The notes: generated by a model not told the origin, from the letters alone. A DNA stretch of 64,000 nt from JANWXD01 sp037446115 (GCA_037446115.1 JBBIJF010000001.1:62001-126000); one strand, 5' to 3'. Positions 1 through 9,711 are shown, numbered from the stretch's first letter. A program made the numbers and translations.

Positions 1-2
1 CC

Positions 3-488
3 TTCTTCCCGTTGCGGCGTGACCTGCTGGCCCTGGCAGTCGGCAAGGATCCGTGGGCCGCGCTCCAGCTCATGCAGCCAAGCGCAGAGGGGACTTTCGC
101 AGTGCCGCCCGGCGCGGTCTGGCTGTCGCTGCCGGGGAGCCTGCTCAGCGACTCGCAGGCGTTGCCCTCGGGTTTCCGCGCGGCGCTCGCCCCGCTGGCG
201 CGGGCCGAGCGCCTGCTGCTGTGGGCCGAGCCTCAGATGGCGGGCTTGCAGGCGCGCCTCGAGGTGACGTGTCGCTCCGAACAGGAAGCGGCTCTCCTGG
301 CCGGCCAGCTCTCCGGAGTCACGCGTTTGCTCGCTGCCGGAGCCGCCCGACAAGGCCCACAGACGGCAGGAGCCCATCTCGCCGGCTTGCTCAGTCGGGC
401 CTCCTTCCGTCATTCCGGACGGCGCGTCTTTGGAAATTGGCCTGTCGACTACGGAGCGCTGGCGACGCTCCTCGGCGAATCCTTCTGA
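3..488 (+). CDS. Hypothetical protein, C-terminal fragment
   Basis: The reading frame is open from the first bases of the window to a TGA stop at 486-488, so the start codon lies upstream and only about 161 C-terminal residues are visible. The fragment is rich in Ala, Leu, Gly and Arg and alternates hydrophobic and basic stretches, with no motif I recognise. It ends in an aromatic segment around FGNWPVDYGALATLLGESF. It converges on mqnC with only 16 bases between the stops, so it is probably not part of the menaquinone operon. Codon use looks normal for the region. I do not assign a function. Confidence 0.6.
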   Translation, partial: FFPLRRDLLALAVGKDPWAALQLMQPSAEGTFAVPPGAVWLSLPGSLLSDSQALPSGFRAALAPLARAERLLLWAEPQMAGLQARLEVTCRSEQEAALLAGQLSGVTRLLAAGAARQGPQTAGAHLAGLLSRASFRHSGRRVFGNWPVDYGALATLLGESF

Positions 489-504
489 TCCTTTCCGTAC
501 CGGA

Positions 505-1539
505 TCAGTTCAAAAACAGCGTGCGGTAAAGGGTGTCCCGCTGCTTAGGCACGAAGCCGGCGTCCCGAATGATGCGCCGCAATTCCTCTTCGGTGGAGCG
601 GTGATGGGCGCCGGCCGCGGAAACAACGTTTTCCTCGATCATGACGCTGCCCACGTCGTTGGCCCCGAAGCGAAGCCCGAGCTGGCAGGTCTTGGGTCCC
701 TGGGTCACCCAGGAGGACTGAACATTGGGAATGTTCTCTAAATACAGCCGCGAGACCGCCAAGGTTTTCAAGTACTCGACTGCCGTCGCTTCTTCTTTGA
801 TGAAGCGTCCGAGGGAGGTGTTCTCCCGCTGGAAGGTCCACGGAATGAAAGCTGTAAAACCGCCCGTCTCCTCCTGGAGGCGCCGGACCACCTCCAGGTG
901 ATTCACCCGTTGCTCGAGGGTCTCCCCGCAACCGAACATCATCGTAGCCGTGGTCCGCATGCCGAGCCGATGCGCCGTGCGGTGCACCTCGACCCATTCC
1001 GCCGTGGTGCACTTCAAACGGCTGATGCGGTGACGAACCGCATCATCCAGGATCTCTGCCCCACCGCCTGGAATCGAGTCCAGACCCGCATCGCGAAGGC
1101 GGGCAATCGTGTCGCGGACGGTGAGACCGCTGACTTCGGCGATGTTGAGAATCTCGGGCGCTGAGAAGCAGTGCAGGTGAATCCGCGGAAACCGCCGCTT
1201 GATGGAGCACAGCAGATCTTCGTACCATTCGATCTTCAGTTCGGCGTGCAGGCCGCCTTGCATCAGGATCCCCGTACCGCCCAGCTCCAGCGTTTCCTGG
1301 ATCTTGTCGAAGATGATTTCCTTGGACAGCACGTAGCCTTCCGCGTGGCCCATGGGACGGTAGAACGCGCAGAAGCTGCAGTACTCAGTACAAAAGTTGG
1401 TGTAGTTGATGTTGCGGTCGATGATGTAGGTCACCACGCCTTCCGGGTGCAGCTTCCGCCGTACGGCGTCCGCAGCCATGCCGATCCCGATCAGATCAGG
1501 GCTGGCCAGCAGCTCCACCGCTTCCCGGTGCGACATCAT
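505..1539 (-). CDS. mqnC: Cyclic dehypoxanthinyl futalosine synthase (radical SAM)
   Basis: MqnC is the radical SAM enzyme of the futalosine route to menaquinone. It cyclises dehypoxanthine futalosine to the cyclic form in the cytoplasm. The 344-residue product has the family length. The iron-sulfur motif CTEYCSFC gives the ligands C50, C54 and C57, preceded by the typical DRNINYTN stretch and followed by AFYR, which separates MqnC from its paralogue MqnE. The IPGGGAEIL segment further on is also characteristic. The start overlaps the stop of mqnA by 4 bases (ATGA), so the two genes are translationally coupled. A second ATG follows directly, so the protein may begin one residue later. Confidence 0.93.
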   Translation of the reverse strand: MMSHREAVELLASPDLIGIGMAADAVRRKLHPEGVVTYIIDRNINYTNFCTEYCSFCAFYRPMGHAEGYVLSKEIIFDKIQETLELGGTGILMQGGLHAELKIEWYEDLLCSIKRRFPRIHLHCFSAPEILNIAEVSGLTVRDTIARLRDAGLDSIPGGGAEILDDAVRHRISRLKCTTAEWVEVHRTAHRLGMRTTATMMFGCGETLEQRVNHLEVVRRLQEETGGFTAFIPWTFQRENTSLGRFIKEEATAVEYLKTLAVSRLYLENIPNVQSSWVTQGPKTCQLGLRFGANDVGSVMIEENVVSAAGAHHRSTEEELRRIIRDAGFVPKQRDTLYRTLFLN

Positions 1540-2348
1540 ACGTGCACTCTCCCGGACTGCTCCACCATAGCAAACTCCCCGGCCAGCCGTAGAAAACGGT
1601 GCAACCCCTCGTAGTCACGATCGTCGAGCTCATTGACGATGTGACGCGACAGGTAGGCGCGGGCCCGCTCCTCGGAAATGCCGCGCGGAGCGGCCTCGCG
1701 GCGGACGATTTCCTCGAGCCGCTCCCGGCCGAAGCGGCAGGATTCAACAAAAGCCGCCTCGAGCTCCGGCGTCACGCATTCGGGCCGGCCCGCCCACACG
1801 GCGAACACCATGGGCAGCCCGGTCCATTCAAACCACTCCTTACCCAGATCCAAGACGCGATACGGCAAAGCCTCGACGTCGAGCCGCAAGGCCGGATCGC
1901 CGATCAAGAGCGCGCCATCAGCCTGCTCCAGCATGCGGTCCAGGTCGGCAGGAGCCGGCAACAGCTCCGGATCCGCCGCGTAGCGGCGTGAGAGAATCAG
2001 TCGCGCCAGCGCCACGGAGGTTCGTGAGGCGCTGTCGGCAGCCAGCCTGCGCATCTCCGCAAACGGCTTCTTCGACACCAGAAGAATGCTGCGCACCGGT
2101 CCGCGGCAGGCAATGCCTGCGCCGCGGATCACGGTCAACTTGCACCGCAACAACTCGACGGCCGGCACAATCCCGACGTCGCACCGTCCCGCTGCGAGGC
2201 GGTCGGCGCACTCTGCCGGCGTTGCGAACTCGAGATCGAACAAACCCCTCTGGGCGCCGTGAAGCATCCCCCAAACCAGAGGTGCCGTATTCAGATAATT
2301 CACGGCGCAGACCCGCAGCCTGACGCCTGGCGTCGTGGAAGGTTGCAA
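1536..2348 (-). CDS. mqnA: Chorismate dehydratase (futalosine pathway)
   Basis: MqnA dehydrates chorismate to 3-enolpyruvylbenzoate, the first step of the futalosine menaquinone pathway. The 270-residue protein belongs to the periplasmic-binding-protein-like fold family, and the hallmark VNYLNTAP is at residues 16-23. Its place directly upstream of mqnC, with a 4-base overlap, supports the call. No mqnB, mqnD or mqnE is in the window, so the pathway is split in this genome. The start codon appears to be TTG, with a -10-like TACAAT ending 5 bases before it, which suggests a leaderless message. No ATG is available in frame near the N-terminus, so the start is less certain than the function. Confidence 0.9.
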   Translation of the reverse strand: MQPSTTPGVRLRVCAVNYLNTAPLVWGMLHGAQRGLFDLEFATPAECADRLAAGRCDVGIVPAVELLRCKLTVIRGAGIACRGPVRSILLVSKKPFAEMRRLAADSASRTSVALARLILSRRYAADPELLPAPADLDRMLEQADGALLIGDPALRLDVEALPYRVLDLGKEWFEWTGLPMVFAVWAGRPECVTPELEAAFVESCRFGRERLEEIVRREAAPRGISEERARAYLSRHIVNELDDRDYEGLHRFLRLAGEFAMVEQSGRVHV

Positions 2349-2353
2349 CTCCC

Positions 2354-2359
2354 ATTGTA
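2354..2359 (-). promoter_or_regulatory. -10-like hexamer before mqnA
   Basis: On the minus strand this reads TACAAT and ends 5 bases before the TTG start of mqnA. No good -35 box is seen 16-18 bases upstream. Transcription would begin at or within one or two bases of the start codon, giving a leaderless mRNA. Confidence 0.45.
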
Positions 2360-2467
2360 CAACGGGAAAGTTCTAGTACCGGTTTGATTGCGCCAATCCG
2401 CGGCGCGTGCTAGTAGTGGGGAGAAGAGACGCTGCCCGTGTGCGTCTTCAAGATCGGGCGATCCTGT

Positions 2468-5400
2468 ATGCCACTTCTAAAGAAGGCTCTGCTTCTGACG
2501 GCGTTTGCGGCGGTCGTTTCGGCCCAACCGGTCATCAACCCTTTTGCCTCGCGCATCCTCGGGCACCCGCAGATGTCGCTGGCCACGGCAAACCCGAACT
2601 ATGTCGAGGGACGTGAATTGTTCAGCCCGCGCGGCGTCGCTGTGGACACGACCGCAACACCTCCTATCCTTTATGTCTCGGACACGTTGAACAACCGCGT
2701 ACTGGGCTGGCGCAATGCCTCGCAGTTCGCCAACGGAGCCCCGGCGGACATCGTCATCGGCCAACCGGACTTCTTCACGACGTTTCCGCTCGGGCCGGGC
2801 ACGCAGCGTAGCGGCGGCCTGAGCGCGCCCACGGGACTGGCTGTGGACCGCAACGGAAATCTCTATGTCGTCGATTCCGGCAACAACCGCATCCTGCGGT
2901 TTCCCAGGCCGTTCGATGATCCGAACCCGGTAAAGACGCCCGATTTCGTCATCGGCCAGAGTTCGCTCACGACGAACACGCCGAACGCCGGGGGCCGGTC
3001 GGCCCGCACGATTGCAACTTTGCAAGGCAACACCCTGACATCCGGCTCGCTCGTCTTCGACGCGCAGGGAAACCTGTATTTCACGGATCCGCTCAATAAC
3101 CGCGTGCTCCGCTACAGCAGCGCCTCGCTGGCTCCGGGAGCGCCCAACGGGCCGGATGCCGATCTCGTGCTGGGGCAGCTCGATTTCTCCACTGCGGCCA
3201 ACCCCACCTCTGCTACGGATCTGACCCGCCTGCGGATTCCGTCCGGGATCGCGCTGGATCCCGCCGGACGCCTTTACGTCACCGATCTGATCCACCGCGT
3301 CCTGGTCTTCGAGCCGCCCTTCACCAACGGCAAGCCTGCGCAGCGCTTCATTGGAGCGCGTCTGACGCCGCAAGGCAATCCCATCCAGCCGCCGGACAAT
3401 TCGAGCCTGACGTTTCCCAACGGGATCTTCTTTGTCGGCAACAGCCCATACGTGGTCGACACGGGCAACCACCGGATTCTGCGCTTCGCTCCCTACGAAA
3501 ACTGGCCGGCTGCCAGTCCGCCCGCCGCACTCGACGTGCTGGGCCAGCCTGACTTTACCGGGTTCCGGCCTAACATGGGCTCTCCGCAAGCTTCCGAGCG
3601 GTCCCTGTTCCAGCCCGAATCCGCAGTGTTCGCAGCGGGCGAGCTCTTCGTGGTGGATTCTTCCAATCATCGCCTTCTTGTTTTTCCCGATCCTTCCACA
3701 GCTTCGCCTCTGTCGTCGTTGCAGGCGCGCCGCGTGCTGGGACAGCCCACCCTGGACACCCACGTGGCCAACTGGCTGGACGGACGCGGATTCTCTCTGC
3801 GGTCCACAGGCGTGATTGGGACGCAGGCCTTCAGCTTCGGCGGGGGCATGGCGGTGGACCGCACCTCCGATCCACCGCGGCTCTACGTCGCCGACACGGC
3901 CAACAACCGCGTCCTTGGCTACCGCGACGCCCGCGCGTTCCGTCTCGGCATGCCCGCGGATCTGGTGATCGGGCAACCGGAGCCGCTCCGGGCCATCGTC
4001 AACTACCCCTCGGGCGACGCCCTGCAGCCCCGGGATAACACGCTTTACTTCCCCACCGGCGTAGCGGTGGACGCCAACGGCGATCTCTGGGTCGCCGACA
4101 CGGGCAACGGGCGCGTGCTCCGCTTCCCGAGGCCCTTCGACGCCGGGACCAATATGCCGCGGGCCAATCTGGTGCTCGGCAAGCCCAGTTTCACCGCGCG
4201 CACCGACGCCTTCCCCGACCCGAGCCCTTCGAACATGGGCGGTCCTTACAGCATTGCCTTCAGCGTAGGGGGGCACGTGCTGGTCTCCGACTGGTTCTAC
4301 AATCGCGTGCTCTTCTTCCGTAAGCCGGACGGCGGGGATTTTTCAAACGGCATGGCCGCCGAAAAGGTGTTCGGCCAGCCGGATTTCTTCTCGCGCGCCT
4401 CCGGTAGCCTCGATAACCGCATGAACCGCCCCCGCCACATCGCCACGGACACGTTTGACCGCCTGTACGTGTGCGACGAAGGCAACAACCGCGTACAGAT
4501 CTTCGACAGCGTCGGGGCCGCCGGAACGGATCCGAGGCCCGCCGTCATCCTGACGACCGGCGGGACCTTCGGTGCGCTGCGCAACCCCCAGGGGATCGCG
4601 ATAGGCCCCGGAGATGAAATCTGGGTCGCCAATACCAACTCCGGGCAGATCCTGCGCTACCCCAGGTTTCTCGACCTCCCGGCTGCTGGATTCGCGCCGG
4701 ACGGAGGTTTTCCATCCGGCGCCACCGGAGAACTCCCGGTAGCGCTCACTGTAGACGGCTTTGGGAACCTGCTGGTGGCGTACACCACGAACCGTATCGC
4801 CATTCATTACCCGGCCATGGCGGCCGTCAACGGCGCAAGTTTTCTACCCCGCGTCGCACCGAACACGATCACGAGCCTGTTTCCGCTCGGAGGACAGTTC
4901 GGCACGCAGACACAGAACTTCAAGGACCTGCCCAACCCGCTTCCGCTTCCCACCGAGCTGGGGGGCCTCCAGGTGCTGGTCAATGAGCAGCCCGCGCGGC
5001 TTTACTTCGTCTCGCCCGGGCAAATCAATTTCCTGATGCCCATGAACAGCCCCAGTTCCGGTGTGCTCGATGTGCTGGTCGTCGAAAAAGCCACCGGCCG
5101 CATTGTGGCATCCGCCTGCGACGCCCGTCAGGTTGCGGCCGGTCGCTTTGCTTGTATTGACCGGTTGCGCTCCGACGTAGCCGCGCCCGCGCTGTTTGCC
5201 GGCCCGGAGTTTGCCACCGGGACCGGCCAGGTGGCGGCGCTCAACCGCCGGAGTTCGGACGGCTCCTACTACAACCTGGATTCGAGCGGGCGCCCGATCC
5301 CGAACGGCTCGCAGAATCCAGTGTCCCGGGGCGATTTCGTCGAAATCTTCGCCACAGGCACCGGCTTTGTCCCCAACGCACCTCCGGACGGAGAGCCGGC

Positions 5401-5647
5401 TTCCGGCCAGGTACCGACGCCGGAACGGCCACAGGTGATCGTCGGCACCCGCTTCCTCGCGGACTCCGATATCCTTTACTCGGGGCTTGCGCCGGGTCTG
5501 GTGGGCGTCTGGCAACTCAACATCCGGATCCCGGACACTGTGGCCCCGAGCAACAACGTACCCGTCGTCGTGGTCTACAAGAGCATACCGAGCAACAACC
5601 CGCAAAACCCGGCACAGATTGTCACGACGATTGCCGTTAAACAGTGA
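2468..5647 (+). CDS. Secreted NHL-repeat protein with C-terminal TIGR03437 domain
   Basis: This exported protein of about 1059 residues begins with a Sec signal (MPLLKKALLLTAFAAVVSA, cleavage near SAQP). About eleven NHL-type repeats follow, each with a core such as YVVDSGNNRILRF and usually a VIGQPDF-like spacer, which should form one or two beta-propellers. The last 220 residues are the Solibacter-type TIGR03437 domain, with a VNGASF opening and a GQINFLMP motif. NHL propellers usually bind proteins, carbohydrate or nucleic acid; no catalytic residues are evident. I chose ATG 2468 because it starts right at the signal peptide; GTG 2438, with GGAGAAGAG upstream, is an alternative adding ten residues. 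The gene converges on another TIGR03437 protein. Confidence 0.85.
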   Translation: MPLLKKALLLTAFAAVVSAQPVINPFASRILGHPQMSLATANPNYVEGRELFSPRGVAVDTTATPPILYVSDTLNNRVLGWRNASQFANGAPADIVIGQPDFFTTFPLGPGTQRSGGLSAPTGLAVDRNGNLYVVDSGNNRILRFPRPFDDPNPVKTPDFVIGQSSLTTNTPNAGGRSARTIATLQGNTLTSGSLVFDAQGNLYFTDPLNNRVLRYSSASLAPGAPNGPDADLVLGQLDFSTAANPTSATDLTRLRIPSGIALDPAGRLYVTDLIHRVLVFEPPFTNGKPAQRFIGARLTPQGNPIQPPDNSSLTFPNGIFFVGNSPYVVDTGNHRILRFAPYENWPAASPPAALDVLGQPDFTGFRPNMGSPQASERSLFQPESAVFAAGELFVVDSSNHRLLVFPDPSTASPLSSLQARRVLGQPTLDTHVANWLDGRGFSLRSTGVIGTQAFSFGGGMAVDRTSDPPRLYVADTANNRVLGYRDARAFRLGMPADLVIGQPEPLRAIVNYPSGDALQPRDNTLYFPTGVAVDANGDLWVADTGNGRVLRFPRPFDAGTNMPRANLVLGKPSFTARTDAFPDPSPSNMGGPYSIAFSVGGHVLVSDWFYNRVLFFRKPDGGDFSNGMAAEKVFGQPDFFSRASGSLDNRMNRPRHIATDTFDRLYVCDEGNNRVQIFDSVGAAGTDPRPAVILTTGGTFGALRNPQGIAIGPGDEIWVANTNSGQILRYPRFLDLPAAGFAPDGGFPSGATGELPVALTVDGFGNLLVAYTTNRIAIHYPAMAAVNGASFLPRVAPNTITSLFPLGGQFGTQTQNFKDLPNPLPLPTELGGLQVLVNEQPARLYFVSPGQINFLMPMNSPSSGVLDVLVVEKATGRIVASACDARQVAAGRFACIDRLRSDVAAPALFAGPEFATGTGQVAALNRRSSDGSYYNLDSSGRPIPNGSQNPVSRGDFVEIFATGTGFVPNAPPDGEPASGQVPTPERPQVIVGTRFLADSDILYSGLAPGLVGVWQLNIRIPDTVAPSNNVPVVVVYKSIPSNNPQNPAQIVTTIAVKQ

Positions 5648-5698
5648 GTAAAAGGGGCGGAGGTCGGCGCGGGAGTCCGCCTGCACGGTGAGCCGCAA

Positions 5699-8698
5699 TC
5701 ATTCGATGCGTACCCTGACCTGATTGCTCCGCCGCCCGCCGACTTCGATCCACAGCAACTGCTCCCCTGAAGGCGCGTTCGGGCCGACGCGGACGTTGAC
5801 CTGATGCACTCCCGGGAACTGCGGGGAAAGGCCGCTAAAGACCGGATCCTCCAGCCGCACTCCGCCGATGAAGACCGAGGGCGTCAGCACCGTCTCCCGC
5901 AAGCCGGGGAAGCGGCTGCTCGGCTGTGTGTTCCCGAGTCCCGTGGCGTAAATCTCCAGGAATTCATCCCGCCGCGCGGGCCGCTGGGCCGTCGTGAGCG
6001 GTGTGCCCGAGATCAGGATCGCTCCGAAATTGGTGACGCCGTCGAAGAAGATTCCGGGCGCCACCGACTGGATCGGAACGGAAACCGCGGCTGCCGTGCC
6101 GATCGGTGTAGAAACCGCGAGCGTAGCCGTGCCCACCGGAGTGTCCTCCGGCACGAGGAAATTGATCTGGCCGTCGCTCACAAAATGCAGGGGCACAGCT
6201 GTGCCATTGAGAAGGACCTGGACACCGGCGAGCACCGGCGGATACGGGGGCGCCGCTACCGCCACGGCGCCTCCCGCCAGGCCAGATCCGAAAATTGTGG
6301 CGAAGCTGCCCGGCGCCAGCTCTTGCGCAAAGGAAGCGGCGTTCACCACGCCTCGGGCCTCAAACGAGGGGGGCATCAAAGCAGTGACCGTAACCGTACT
6401 CTGCGGCGCGCCTTCCAACACCGCCGTCAACTGCTGGGCGCCCGCCGCACCGGGTGTCCAGAAAAACTGCACGAAACCGTCGGCGTCGCTCACCGCAGTG
6501 GAAGGCGATACCATTCCGCCTCCGGAGACGGCGGCCTGCACGCGAACACCTTGGTAAGGGAGATTGTTGACATCCACCACTCGCAGCACGACCGGCTGGA
6601 GCGGGTTCCCCGGCAGTGCCAGTTGCCGGTCGCCGGATACCACCGCCAGGCGCAGTTCCGAAGTCGAATTGCGCACCTGGATCCGGGCATACGCAGTCTC
6701 AAAAGCGGGGTCCGCAGGTGTGGCGGTAAGCTCCTCGACGCCCGCCGCGACGCCGGTGATGGAAAACGTGGCGCTGGTCGCTCCGGCCGGAATCGTCACG
6801 GAGGCGGGCGTCTGTACGAGCCCGCTCGCCGTTCGCAAGGTAACCGAAAGTGCGGAAGCAGCCGGTTTCTCAACAGAGAGCGTAACGGAGCGCTGTACGC
6901 CAGCCAGCACTCCTCCGGCCGGAAAAACGGACAGCTTCAAGCTGCGCGTTAAAGTCGTATCCGCCCACGCCCGGTCCGAGGTGGCGCGCCGATAAAAAAT
7001 TTCGAATTCCTGGCGGAATCGTTCGAGCTTATCCAGTTCGGACTGCGCAGGCTGGTTGCCCTGCGGGGTGACCAAGATGAAGGCGAAGCGGAAGCGGCGC
7101 TGGGAGACGGTGTGGTCCGGAGTGCGCCGTCCTTCGGTCTGGATGATTTCCTGAATGCTCGTGTCCCGGCGGCTGCCGTTAAAGCTCACGCCCGATTCCG
7201 GCAGACTCGACGAAGTCCGATTAATACTGGGGCCGTTTACAACAAACAATTCGTGGGGAGGCGTCACTTCTTCGGGGGCGCGCAAGCCCATCAGGTACTG
7301 ATCCAGGGGCGAAAAGCCCTCCACTGTCGCCACGGTGGTGAAGCGCAGCGCCGACTGCGCTCCGTTGTCGCGGATGCGGTTTCCCTCGAGCAGGGAAGCA
7401 TCCGAGTTGAAAAAGAAGCTCCAGTGCGCCTGCTGTGCTCCGAGCATCGGCCGGGCCGAGGGGTTGTTTGGATCGCGGTAGCTCACAAAAGCCAGGAACA
7501 GATGGCCGGCTTCATGCCCCAACACGGTCATCGCCGTGTCGCCGGTAACGGAACCGCGACCCGGAATCGGTTCGTACGGCTTCCCGGGGTATTGGTCGAG
7601 CGGACCCATGTTCATCACAGCCTGCAAACGAGACGAGGAGCCAAATATGGAGCCGAAGTCGACCGGGTCTTCTCCGGTGCCCGTGCGGTTGCTCCGCACC
7701 GTCACTTCGAAGGCCACGGCGCCTGCGGACGCAGGAATCCTGTCGTTGTTGAAAATCACGAGGTAGTCGTAGGCGTCGTCGTGCGTCTCGTAGAAACGGC
7801 GCGCCACCGCCACGATGTCAATCTCGCTCGAGCCGGCGCGAAACACCTCGGCCACCGTACCGGTGAACTCGCTGGCGGAGCCGCCGAGAAACGACACCAG
7901 CGACGTCGTACCCTGCCGGAGCCCCGGAGAGATTCCCACAACCGCCTCCTGCGTCGTGATGGAACTGTAAGCGAATTCAATGCGGCCGTCCGGGAACAGC
8001 CGGACCTGAAACGTTTGCAGCGGCCCCGTGCCGGACTCCCGGTACTCCGGTACGGAAACCCAGCTCACGACGAAGCGTCCCGTCTCGGAACGCACCCGCA
8101 CCGACTGTGGCGCCTGGGACGGGTCCAGATCCCGGAACAATGCCGAAATCCGCGGGGGTCCGGCTGTCATGCGCCCCAGCGACCTGTCGGTCGAAGCCGT
8201 GTCGCTCTCGCCGAAGGTCAGATTGCCATCCGAGTTGACGAAAACCTGACTGTAGGAGGAGCCGTAAAACGGAAAGTTGAACGGAAGGGGGACCGGGCGC
8301 GCGTCATCGTCCCCCAAACCGTCAAGCGGAGCGCCCGCCGATGCGGCTTGGGCGTCATAGGTGTCACCACCGGTTTGGAATCTGTAACGGGTGGCATTCC
8401 CATCCAGCGGCTGAAACGTGACCGTACGTCCGTTCAGGTTGAACGGGTTCGCGCGCAGCACGAGGTCGCCGTTGTCTTCGAGGACGGCAATGTTACCGAT
8501 GTCTTGGGCGCGGGGCCTCGGCTGTGCTGCGAGAAGCTCGATCGGCCCCTTGGAGCGGATCCTCTGGGAGACACCATGCAGGTAGATCTGTTCCGTCGCT
8601 TTTTCCCGATGCGTTCCGCATACCGTGGGGATCTCGCGCGAAAAGACCGCCGCGGCCAGGAAGGCGCACGAAAAAACAAGAACGGAACGTTTTAACAT
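5699..8698 (-). CDS. Secreted HEAGH metallopeptidase-like protein with Ig-like and TIGR03437 domains
   Basis: A 999-residue exported protein with a signal peptide at residues 1-20 (LVFSCAFLAAAVFS). Residues about 130-290 form a beta-rich region resembling nidogen-like domains (LPFNFPFYGSSYSQVFVN). A zinc-peptidase motif HEAGH lies at 395-399, and a downstream VEGFSPLDQYLMGL segment could supply the third metal ligand, as in gluzincins. After about residue 600 there are bacterial Ig-like repeats, including a Big_1-like stretch. The last 220 residues are a TIGR03437 domain with VNAASF and GQINFLVP. I infer a secreted protease acting on polymers or cell-surface proteins; the family is not one I can name. 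A Shine-Dalgarno GAGGAG precedes the ATG. Confidence 0.75.
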   Translation of the reverse strand: MLKRSVLVFSCAFLAAAVFSREIPTVCGTHREKATEQIYLHGVSQRIRSKGPIELLAAQPRPRAQDIGNIAVLEDNGDLVLRANPFNLNGRTVTFQPLDGNATRYRFQTGGDTYDAQAASAGAPLDGLGDDDARPVPLPFNFPFYGSSYSQVFVNSDGNLTFGESDTASTDRSLGRMTAGPPRISALFRDLDPSQAPQSVRVRSETGRFVVSWVSVPEYRESGTGPLQTFQVRLFPDGRIEFAYSSITTQEAVVGISPGLRQGTTSLVSFLGGSASEFTGTVAEVFRAGSSEIDIVAVARRFYETHDDAYDYLVIFNNDRIPASAGAVAFEVTVRSNRTGTGEDPVDFGSIFGSSSRLQAVMNMGPLDQYPGKPYEPIPGRGSVTGDTAMTVLGHEAGHLFLAFVSYRDPNNPSARPMLGAQQAHWSFFFNSDASLLEGNRIRDNGAQSALRFTTVATVEGFSPLDQYLMGLRAPEEVTPPHELFVVNGPSINRTSSSLPESGVSFNGSRRDTSIQEIIQTEGRRTPDHTVSQRRFRFAFILVTPQGNQPAQSELDKLERFRQEFEIFYRRATSDRAWADTTLTRSLKLSVFPAGGVLAGVQRSVTLSVEKPAASALSVTLRTASGLVQTPASVTIPAGATSATFSITGVAAGVEELTATPADPAFETAYARIQVRNSTSELRLAVVSGDRQLALPGNPLQPVVLRVVDVNNLPYQGVRVQAAVSGGGMVSPSTAVSDADGFVQFFWTPGAAGAQQLTAVLEGAPQSTVTVTALMPPSFEARGVVNAASFAQELAPGSFATIFGSGLAGGAVAVAAPPYPPVLAGVQVLLNGTAVPLHFVSDGQINFLVPEDTPVGTATLAVSTPIGTAAAVSVPIQSVAPGIFFDGVTNFGAILISGTPLTTAQRPARRDEFLEIYATGLGNTQPSSRFPGLRETVLTPSVFIGGVRLEDPVFSGLSPQFPGVHQVNVRVGPNAPSGEQLLWIEVGGRRSNQVRVRIE

Positions 8699-8736
8699 GG
8701 TGTGCGTTTCTCCTCATTGATAACATACGGCGGAGG

Positions 8737-8742
8737 TACACT
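8737..8742 (+). promoter_or_regulatory. -10-like hexamer before the AIM24 gene
   Basis: TACACT ends 8 bases before the ATG at 8751. A TTGATA at 8717 is only 14 bases upstream, too close for a standard sigma-70 promoter. The spacing suggests a leaderless transcript. GGAGG at 8731-8735 is too far from the start to serve as a normal ribosome site. Confidence 0.4.
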
Positions 8743-8750
8743 TTCGGTTT

Positions 8751-9596
8751 ATGGCGTACTGCACCCAGTGTGGAGCGAAGATGCTTGACGAGGCCCGGTT
8801 TTGTCCGAGTTGCGGCAAACCCGCGGGGGCCCTCCAAACGGCGGTCGCGCAGCCGCTCGAGTACATCATTCACGGGGACAACCTGCAAGTGGTGCGCATT
8901 CGCCTCAAGCCCGGTCAGGAGATCTATGCCGAGGCCGGCAAGATGCTTTACAAAACGGCCAACGTGCAGTGGGACTCCCGCATGAGCGGCGCGGGGCTGG
9001 GCAGCAAGCTGCTCGGCGCGCTCAAGCGTAAGCTGGCGGGAGAGTCGCTCTTCTGGACGTACTTCCGTGCGGATTCGCCTGGGGAAGTAGGCTTCGCCGG
9101 CAGCTATCCGGGCCGGATCCAGGCGTTCGAACTCGCTCCGGGTCAGAGCGTGCTCGTCCAGCGCGATGCTTTCCTGTGCGCACAAGACACCGTTCAAGTG
9201 GGAATTGAATTCGTCAAGCGCGTGGGTGCCGGCTTCTTCGCCGGCGAGGGATTCATCCTGGAAAGGCTCACTGGCCCCGGCACCGTGTTCATCCACGCCG
9301 GCGGTGACTTTGTGGAGTTTGAGCTCCAGCCCGGTGAGACGTTACAGGTGGACACCGGATGCGTGGTGGCCTTCGACACATCTGTAACGTACGACGTTCA
9401 GCTTGCCGGAGGCATCAAGACGTGGATCTTCGGCGGCGAAGGTATGTTTCTGGCCACGCTCACCGGTCCGGGACGGGTCATTGTACAAAGCATGACCTTG
9501 GAGAAGATGCGCCGGGAGCTGATGCCAGTGCGCAGTGGCGGGGACGAGCGTAGCGGGTTGGGCTCCATCACAAATCTGTTCGGCAGCGAAGACTAG
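8751..9596 (+). CDS. AIM24-family protein with N-terminal zinc ribbon
   Basis: A 281-residue protein with two parts. The first 25 residues form a zinc ribbon with C4, C7, C18 and C21 (CTQC and CPSC). The rest is an AIM24/TIGR00266 beta-fold, with features such as AGKMLYKTANVQWDSR and repeated GPG turns (LTGPGTVFIHAGG, LTGPGRVIVQ). AIM24 in yeast mitochondria affects inner-membrane organisation; the bacterial role is unknown. There is no signal peptide or membrane segment, so it is probably cytoplasmic or peripheral. It is divergent from the metallopeptidase gene, with 52 bases between the starts, and appears monocistronic. Only the family, not a function, can be assigned. Confidence 0.82.
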   Translation: MAYCTQCGAKMLDEARFCPSCGKPAGALQTAVAQPLEYIIHGDNLQVVRIRLKPGQEIYAEAGKMLYKTANVQWDSRMSGAGLGSKLLGALKRKLAGESLFWTYFRADSPGEVGFAGSYPGRIQAFELAPGQSVLVQRDAFLCAQDTVQVGIEFVKRVGAGFFAGEGFILERLTGPGTVFIHAGGDFVEFELQPGETLQVDTGCVVAFDTSVTYDVQLAGGIKTWIFGGEGMFLATLTGPGRVIVQSMTLEKMRRELMPVRSGGDERSGLGSITNLFGSED

Positions 9597-9711
9597 CCCC
9601 GGCCGCCGGCGTACTATTCCGTTTTTCCCAGTACGGCACCTGCGCCTGAGGGCTTTACTGCGATCCGCTCCGCTCTTATTCTGGGGACGTGCGTAGCGGT
9701 CCGGCAACAGG

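Noticed and set aside
7112..8695. A 527-codon plus-strand frame opposite the HEAGH protein gene.
   Set aside because: The minus strand has a signal peptide, HEAGH and TIGR03437 domains; the plus-strand product has no recognisable features.
8717..8742. Standard sigma-70 promoter TTGATA/TACACT for the AIM24 gene.
   Set aside because: The spacer is only 14 bases; the -10 alone near the start fits the leaderless pattern better.
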